A DNA stretch of 64,000 bases from Panorpa germanica (Eukaryota; Arthropoda; Insecta; Mecoptera; Panorpidae), in the NCBI GenBank assembly GCA_963678705.1, contig OY783209.1:17360001-17424000 (forward strand), written 5' to 3'. The position numbers were made by a program, and so were the translations under genes. The notes under the pieces are model-generated. The model was not told where the DNA came from and ran no database searches. It saw only the letters and a program-made list of their open reading frames with translations. Of this stretch, positions 57,240-64,000 are shown piece after piece (positions within the stretch are counted from its first letter, which is position 1; every line of letters starts with the position of its first letter).

Positions 57240-57394
57240 TAGCACATATATACATTTTTAAACATTTACAATACATAATTTACAACTTCTACAGTCGAGT
57301 ATGAGTATTTAAAAGAGAGAGATTAAATTAGATTAGTTTTTCAGATTCTCCCTGATTTCGAATTTTTAATTCTGTTCTTTACGGACAGACGGAC

Positions 57395-58113
57395 GGATAA
57401 ACTGCAGAGATCCATAAACAAAATTAGCAGCTGGACTGATTAAACAAGTCAAATCACATCAACTTCAATAACAAAAAGGTATAGAACCTGCCAGTTAATC
57501 TTAATGCAAAGATTGTACCGTATGTTAACACAGCAAAGTATCTTGGCATGACATTAGACGCAAAAGTAAGGTGGAAAACTCATATTGAGAAGAAATAGGA
57601 AGAGCTCGATATTAAAAATAGGAAAATGTACTGGATAATAAGTAGGAAATTACAGTTATCTATACACAATAAACTGTTTCTATATAAGCAAATCATCAAT
57701 GCAGCTTGGTTATATGGTATCCAACTATGTGGATGCTCTAAGAAAACTAACATAGAATTTATACAACGTTTTTAATATAAAGTACTGAGAACTACAGTAA
57801 ACACTACACTATTCAAAATAGTGATCTTCACCGGCATCTCCAGATAGAGACCATCGCCGAACAAATAAAAGAAATGCTTCCAAGTATCATGGCATACTGC
57901 ACTGTCATTGAAATGACAAGGTTATTGACAAGGAATGACGAAGAGTTAACTAGAAAACTTAAGAGGAAGAAACCTTTCAAACAATTATATAAGTAGTGTA
58001 AAAACAAAAATATAAATTGTATAAATTACTTAATATCGTATGTTCTGTATATGCTATGTCCTGCTTATGGATATATTGCTAGTCGTAATTACGAAAATAA
58101 ATATTTAAAAAAA
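57395..58113 (+). pseudogene. Jockey LINE ORF2 3' fragment with A-rich tail
   Basis: The plus strand, in shifting frames, reads LQRSINKISSWTD, TAKYLGMTLDAKVRWKTHI, RKMYWIISRKLQLSIHNKLFLYKQIINAAWLYGIQLCG and SDLHRHLQIETIAEQIKEM. These are the thumb and C-terminal segments of Jockey reverse transcriptase. A 3' UTR with AATAAATATTTAAAAAAAA follows. The RT active site is absent, consistent with 5' truncation during target-primed reverse transcription. It lies just downstream of troponin C. Confidence 0.75.
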
Positions 58114-58119
58114 ATACTA

Positions 58120-58800
58120 ACAGGTAAATATGCTTATATAAACACTTAAAAAAAAAAAAATTCTCATCTTTATTTAATAAAATATTTAACATGCGTATAG
58201 GGGATAGTACACATAACAATATTTTAAATTCAAAATATTAAAAAAATTGTTATAGATTCGGAAGTATAGGTCTTTGAAAAGTGTCGTGTATTTCATAGGC
58301 TCAGGTAAATATGGTTATAAAATTAATTCAAAAAAGGCATATCTCATTTTTATTTTCATAAAATATTTCTCATTTGTATAGAGTATAATATACAAAACAA
58401 TATTTTTAATTCAAAACAATAAAAAAATAAAATAGATTTTGAAATACAGGTCTTTAGACATAGTGCTCCATTTATATATGCAGACAAATAAACACCTTGA
58501 AATAACAAATTTCATACCATACTTCAATGACAATATTTGGTAAATTTATTATAAGTATAATATGCGTATTTTCAATTTTATTTCAAACCAATAAAGAAAT
58601 TTATAAAATTCGAAGATACGTGTCTTTGAAGTTAGTGGTTCATTTATATATGCATATAAATGAGGTTAAACAACTTTTAAGTAACAAATTTCCCACCATA
58701 CTTCAATGACAATATTTGGCATGTGTATAGCGTATAGTATGCGCATTTATAATTTAACTTCAAAACAATAAAGAAATATATAAGATTATATAGAATTAGT
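58120..58800. repeat. degenerate tandem repeat, period about 175-180 bp
   Basis: Three to four diverged units share AGGTCTTTG/TGTCTTTG (58268, 58448, 58619), CATTTATATATGCA, ACCATACTTCAATGACAATATTTGG (twice, near 58515 and 58697) and CAAAACAATAAA. Distances between the first anchors are about 180 and 171 bases. Small satellite-like array without coding capacity. Confidence 0.65.
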
Positions 58801-58804
58801 TTTT

Positions 58805-59080
58805 TATTTACAAAGAATATTACAACTAAGCTGTAGAGCAAGTGAAATTGAAACGAGGTTAAAGAAAATAGAAGCTAGGCAAATAACGAGTAAAGGATGT
58901 GCAGCGTGTGCATACCGGAGATAGCAACGTTGGAGCACATTAAGTTTTCATGTGAGAAAAAGGTAAAAAACGAAAAAAATATTGTGCAATTATTAAAGGG
59001 GGCAGTGAAGTGACGAAGTGGTGTAACCAGCCTACACCTATTGCTAAGCAAAATCTAGTCTAATCGTGGGAGTCCAGTAT
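58805..59080 (+). pseudogene. LINE ORF2 C-terminal zinc-motif fragment
   Basis: The plus strand reads MCSVCIPEIATLEHIKFSCEKK, a C-x2-C-x8-H-x4-C motif typical of the extreme C-terminus of RNase H-type or R1-type LINE ORF2 proteins, followed by KNIVQLLKGAVK. Only this tail survives. The family cannot be told from so short a stretch. Confidence 0.45.
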
Positions 59081-59349
59081 GAATTGTGTTCCCATCATCC
59101 CTTAAACACAAGAATAATAAATAAGATAAAATGACACAGGACACCACGGGTTGCCCATAAAGTATAAGTGCATTGACTTGCATATTGCATTGACAGACGG
59201 ACCCATACCCGATTCACATTAAGTTTAGATTTATGAATTCTGAGAAACACAACAGGACGCTGTCCTGTATATAAAAAAAATATAAAAGAGCAGGAAAGAA
59301 ATAATTTAAACAATATTAAATTTAAACATTCCTTAAATTTGAAGCCAAC

Positions 59350-59520
59350 AAATCAGCCAATAAGAAAGCTGAAACCAAAGTAGGCGTACGTGGAAAGAGG
59401 TATAAAAACAAGAACCAACGGAATACATGGTCAATCTTATTTCAAAATTCAGATCAGTCGTATTATCAAGTTCAATTTCAAACAAGTTCAAACAAGTTCA
59501 AGTTCAAACTAGTAAATTTA
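59350..59520 (+). promoter_or_regulatory. promoter-like sequence with CCAAT and TATA boxes
   Basis: CAGCCAATAAG (59352-59362) is followed by GGTATAAAAAC (TATA at 59401-59407), then TCAATC 30 bases later and GATCAGTCG at 59452. Several CAAGTTCAA repeats fill 59467-59511. The layout is that of a Pol II promoter and 5' leader, either of an unrecognised gene or of a solo LTR. No reading frame follows closely, and LTR ends were not identified. Confidence 0.4.
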
Positions 59521-60129
59521 AAAGTAATTTAACAATTTAAAAAATTAAAACATTTCTAACTCTTCGGCTTGTCTCGGAGGGGCCAGATAAATATATGTTG
59601 TTTCTTTTATAACTCTATATTTTTTATGTAATTTTAATATTCTTGTCTTTTTTTGTTTAATTATATTTCATTTATCAGTTGTTTTTTTTAATGTGTGGTT
59701 TTTACTTTCATGTTAGTAATATACTTTGATTATACCAGATACCAGAAATATTATAAAAACTGTGGTCATGGTAGTTAAAAACATCTTAAGGTGTTTCAAT
59801 TTTCGAAAAAAAAAATTTTTTTTCTAATTTCTAAACAAAATGAGATAAATTTTTTTTTCTTTTTTTCTTGTGTAGTCATGAGCAGGACGACTTTCTGGTG
59901 CCGGCTTATCGTTGAATTTTGAGACACCCTGTATATAGTAAAAAATAAAGTAAATTTGCGATAAACAAAGTAGTTTAAATGCAGAGTAATTTTAATAAAA
60001 TGACTTCGGGGAATAAAGATATCGTTTGAGTAAAAATAGTAATTTAAAATAATTCCGATAAAGTAAAAGTATAAAAATATAAGTTGAGGTTTAAAATTAA
60101 TAAAAACTAAAATTTAAGTTAACCCTCAC

Positions 60130-60230
60130 TAAGCACTAGAGGGGGGTGGGGGGTTATAGTAGATGGCGGAGATAGAGAAAAGGAACGAGGAAAGAGAAGG
60201 AATGGCAGAGTAGCAGGAGATGCAAATCAT
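60130..60230 (+). repeat. purine-rich tract with G runs
   Basis: AGAGGGGGGTGGGGGGTT at about 60137-60154 leads into about 80 bases of GA-rich sequence (GGAGATAGAGAAAAGGAACGAGG). It contrasts with the AT-rich surroundings. Nothing indicates a gene. Confidence 0.6.
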
Positions 60231-60289
60231 AAGCAGTAGCAGTTACTTTTTTTTTTCTTTTGCAAGGAGTGAGAAATTTAAATGTAATA

Positions 60290-62000
60290 AGGATCAAAAA
60301 TTAATGAAGCACAATGATATGTAATTTATAGAGTTAAAGCAGAAGACTGTAGTGCCCAATGGTGAAAACATTAAAATAAATATGAAAATATATATAAGTT
60401 CAACAGATTTTTGCAGTTCTAGTCCACTATTTCTAAAATAATTATTACGAAACACACTTGTGCGCTTTGTAGTAGCAGAATCAATTTCTTCATTCTGGTG
60501 GTTCATCAATCGCTTCATTCTTCCTGACTTCTTCGTCTACGGTGGGCATCTTTAGATTACGGTGTAAATTATCCGTATGTACCAGAACGCATTTGTAATG
60601 CTCCGTAGTACTTTGTTTTGGAAAGTTCGAATTTTTGTTAAATTTTTTCCTTGGAACATCCCCAGAGTTTGATACCATAAGTGCATATGGGTTTCAGTAT
60701 TTGCTTATACAATAACAGTTTGTTATGCACCGTAAGCTGAAAATGTTTTACAATTACACTTACATTTAGCCACATTTATTACAATTAACCAGTTTTGCTG
60801 AATTTAATATTAAGATGTATTTTTTTTATCTTAACATGCTCCTTCTACTTGAGTTTTGCGTCTAACGTCGTGCCAAGATATCTCGCTGTGTTGAGATAAG
60901 GTATTTCTTGGTAGTTGATAGTAACTGTGAGAGGAGTAATTATTCGATTTGTAAAAATTATGTGCATGGATTTGAATTCATTCAGCTAAATTCGCCATAT
61001 TTTTGTCTATTTGCAAACCTCGCCTTCCTTATTATTACAACAACCATTATCGCAGTGTCGTGTGCGGATGTGGCTATTCTAGTATTCTCTGGTTGTGGTA
61101 CATAACTGGCCAAAGGACGCTGCCTTACGGCACTCTTGTTATAATCTGTTTGATATCTGAGTACTCATTTGTTTGTTGTTAACCATCCAACATCCGTCTT
61201 CCCTTTTAATTGATGGTTTTTGATTTTCGGTCTCTTAATTGCTTTACCTATTTTCCACAATGAGTATTCTGTGTCTTTTTCTGCAGAGAGGTCGCTCAGG
61301 TATCTACCAAAGTTAGCATTCTTAAATTCTTTCAACAATTCCTCTAACTTGTTTGCTAACGCATTCAGAGTGATTTCAGGCTCGACAATCCTTTAGTAAT
61401 AAAGAAATTAATTACGTCTGAAATGTTATCACAATCTTTTGGTCAGTACGTTGGCATTCTTGTGGATAAGAAGTCACACTTTTGTTCATATTCAGCCCGG
61501 TAGATCGCCTTTGCTTTGGCCGTGTTAATCGAGAACCCCTGAAAGTATTTTTAGCGTTGAAATCTCCACCAATAATAAATGTGTTGCCTAATGATTTGAG
61601 CCGGTTTAAGAAGTTTTATTTTTTTGGTTATAACTCGCTGGACATTATACTTGGTGATATTTTGTACCTTTGGTTTTGCATATGCACTGACACTATTGTT
61701 ACTTTCATTTCCATGTTTCAATGTTTACTTCAGCGTTATGTTTGATTTTTTCATGAGTTGTTATGGCGGTTCCTCCCCTCGCTTTATTTGAAGGATGAAT
61801 TAACTTGTATATGTTTATGCTTTTAAGCTTGTAATACGACTCTCGTGTAAAATGTGTTTCCAACACAAGGCATATATCAGTTCTCTGTAAGCGCATATGA
61901 ATAGCTCTAGTTCATGAATGCGAACCTGTAGTTCGTTTGCATTCCAGGCAGCTATTGTTACAATAATATTAATTTATATTTCTTTGTCGCATTGTTTTCA
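60290..62000 (-). pseudogene. Jockey LINE ORF2, internally deleted
   Basis: It begins near 61970 with AAWNAN.L, then ICLVLETHFTRESYYKLKSINIYKLIHPSNKARGGTAI in frame 61896-61705 (endonuclease). Endonuclease blocks continue to about 61400. KREDGCWMVNN (about 61200) marks the pre-RT linker. The RT palm is missing, and thumb motifs resume at about 60970-60600 (PYLNTARYLGTTLDAKLK, HNKLLLYKQILKPICTYGIKLWG). The C-terminal LHRNLKMPTVDEEVRK is at 60590-60520. Many frameshifts are present. Confidence 0.75.
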
Positions 62001-63671
62001 ATGCAGTTTGTAAACTCTGGATTTTTTCAAATACTTGTTTGTTGACAATTTGCTGTTCATTCATGTTGTTTTATCTTCTCCTCCGCTGACAATTTTGCTA
62101 TATAGCTTTTTCTGGCATTTCGCTGCTTATTCTAGAATCAGAACAATTGTCCTTTTCTTGCGTATATCTGGGTTGTGTCTGTAGCTTCGGCTTTAAAAGT
62201 TGTCTATTCTATTTTAAAGTCTAATACATGGGCTGAAAAGTTCCGGCCCTAACAAAGAAAACACAGTTTTTTTGGTTCAGAATTAGCTTTATTCATCAAC
62301 GTAATCTCCATCAAGAGCAACGCAATCATTCCAGCGCCGCTCTAACATTATAATACCACTTTTGTAGAACGATTTATCTTTTGCCTCAAAATAGGCCTTA
62401 GTTTCAGCGATAACCTCTTCATTCGTGCAAAATTTCTTACCGGCGAGCATTTTTTTAGGTCTGCGAACAGGTAGTAGTCGCTGGGAGCCAAATCTCGCTA
62501 TGTCCACTACACATCCTCTGTAGCTATCTAGATGATTTCCTTTACAGTTATTGCATATGGGCGTTGTATTTTTGCTAACTGTGCAGATCATGGAATTGTG
62601 TTTACCTCAGACATCGTGGATCTTTCTTGCAGTAGCTTTGTGTATGGTTATATTCTTGATATATCTAACATTGTGAAATATCACTAGTGTTATTTTTACG
62701 GATTGGTTTTGTTTTAAAAACTATGTTAAGAATGGCTCTAATAATGTAAATTATTTCTATATTCTCTTTGTTGTCAAATGTAAGCATAAAATGTGGTACT
62801 CCTCGCTTTGCAGTCTCTTCTTCACTATTTTTCTGGATTCTTGTTTTTTTTTAATGATGTTTACTGCATCCAAGAAGTTTAGTCCCTTAGCTTTGAGATC
62901 TTCAATGATGTCATCTTCTTTACATGGCGGATTCCTTTCTTCCTTTGGCCATGACCTTAATTGTCTCTCGCTCTTATCTACATAAGTGTGCAACTGAAAT
63001 TTTCTCTCACTCAATTTATGCCCTAACGCTTTGTACACATTGGGATCAGGAGTATTATTTCACCATGCATTAGTACTCAGTGCCGTTACCTTGCATTCTT
63101 GCTCGGTTATATTTTTTAGAATTTCGTAGAGTTTCTAATACTTCTTTATACTCGCTATAATAATAGGTGGCGGACGAATACTTGAATTCATTAGTTTCTC
63201 ATTACCTTGGTGATTATTTTCACGTTCGTTTTTAGCTTGTGCTTGGTTTCTATTTACATCTTTTTCATGTAGATGCAAGGTGATGTATTTGGTTTGCGTT
63301 TTTTTGTTATTTTTTTACGATCCAATCAGTCTCCTTATTTAGTTCTTCTTCATCTGTCTCCTATTTAACCGTTTCAGACCGACTTCTTTCCTTTTGTTCT
63401 AATTGCCGTAATTAATTTTGTTTTTTCTTTCTTTTTCCCTTTTCAGTGCAGTATATAACTGTTTCTCTTTTTTGGTTTTTAATCAATTGTCTTCTATTTT
63501 GGATGCTTCTGAGGATATTATAGATGTCATTGGGTGACTTTCTAGTTTCATCTGTTCCTTTGTTTTCGCTTGGCTTTGCTTCAGCGGAGTTCTCTGTATT
63601 TTACTTGCTTTAGTAAAGGAGTAAAACGTGTCATTCGTATGAGTACGGTCCTTAGGAGGACGCTTGCTCAC
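62001..63671 (-). pseudogene. Jockey LINE ORF1 (gag-like), split by mariner
   Basis: The likely start is the ATG at 63671. The frame 63038-62757 carries the PRE_C2HC-type region (FQLHTYVDKSERQLR.., IIEDLKAKGLNFLDAVNI). A zinc knuckle, CNNCKGNHLDSYRGC, lies at about 62560-62515. A mariner fragment then intervenes (62227-62510), after which the C-terminal tail continues (about 62200-62000, VFEKIQSLQTALK) up to the start of ORF2. This is the same family type as 41086-42172. Confidence 0.65.
62227..62510 (-). mobile_element. 5'-truncated mariner element
   Basis: The minus strand encodes the C-terminal part of a mariner-type transposase: LAPSDYYLF (the DD34D third Asp), then after a frameshift in a run of seven A residues, KKMLAGKKFCTNEEVIAE and YKSGIIMLERRWNDCVALDGDYV. 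The stop and a short 3' UTR lead to the terminal repeat CATGGGCTGAAAAGTTCCGG at 62227, next to TA. The other end and most of the transposase are missing. It sits within Jockey ORF1. Confidence 0.8.
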
Positions 63672-64000
63672 TCACCACACATACCGGTTTTTGATCCACA
63701 AATTAATTAAATTTAAAATTATATCTTTTACGCATCAGTAGTAACAAGATTCCTATTACTGGTAAATACAATTAAAATATCTATAATCGAATCTATTGTT
63801 GCACAATATAATACAATATTTTTGCAAAAAACAATAGAAAATATTGAATTTTTTCATTTCCAAACCTATTGCAATATATCCCTTACAATTTACATACTAG
63901 AGGAGAATAAATACCATCAGTAGATGTAGAATTAATTCTTGCGTCTATTGATACTACTTGTTATTTGCACTCTTGTACGGCTGATTTTATAATATTATTT
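63672..64000. other. AT-rich end of window
   Basis: This is the upstream side of the Jockey ORF1 start; no feature was recognised. Confidence 0.5.

Noticed and set aside
59905-59940. Possible transposon end ending in ACACCCTGTATA
   Set aside because: The motif resembles transposon termini seen in insects, but no matching opposite end was found nearby.

Overview
This window is AT-rich nuclear DNA from an insect; the order is not clear from the sequence. It is almost entirely transposable elements around one intact host gene. That gene is a spliced muscle troponin C on the + strand (50381-56903) with an insect-type EF-hand pattern. No bacterial operons, CRISPR arrays, rRNA or functional tRNA genes were seen.

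Layout. 1-4985: two minus-strand copies of one APE-type LINE in tandem; the more complete copy is split by a CACTA-like DNA transposon (1519-3488) that itself carries a tRNA-derived SINE. 5017-9454: a Ty3/gypsy LTR element whose pol has lost nearly all of reverse transcriptase and RNase H but keeps protease and integrase. 10288-12211: a decayed PIF/Harbinger element with TTA target duplications. 12215-14490: mostly featureless, with one possible terminal exon. 14490-29645: a Helitron landscape, consisting of an array of about 790-bp Helitron-like units, a 2388-bp segment present twice, and an apparently intact 5626-bp autonomous Helitron between the two copies. 29724-31117: retroelement fragments. 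31118-38929: a second Ty3/gypsy element, nested with an RNase H-encoding LINE, a 199-bp hAT-type MITE, and an opposite-strand insert that joins a gag/ORF1-like stretch to fragments resembling ebony (beta-alanyl amine synthase). 39350-42172: another Helitron-like fragment and a Jockey LINE. 43973-49598: a second autonomous Helitron, inverted and nearly identical to the first, ending about 680 bp upstream of the troponin C TATA-like box. 57395-63671: Jockey-type LINE remains in both orientations, a 5'-truncated mariner, a tandem repeat, and a promoter-like stretch.

The functional units are troponin C, the thin-filament calcium sensor of muscle, and the two Helitrons, each predicted to encode a 1469-aa Rep-helicase in three exons. 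The Helitrons probably mobilise or once mobilised the surrounding non-autonomous units, which share the hairpin-plus-CTAG type of 3' end. Everything else reads as inactive remnants whose nesting gives a relative insertion history. The most unusual structures are the Helitron-bounded 2388-bp duplication, the dimeric array with alternating intact and defective 3' termini, and the ebony-like chimeric insert.
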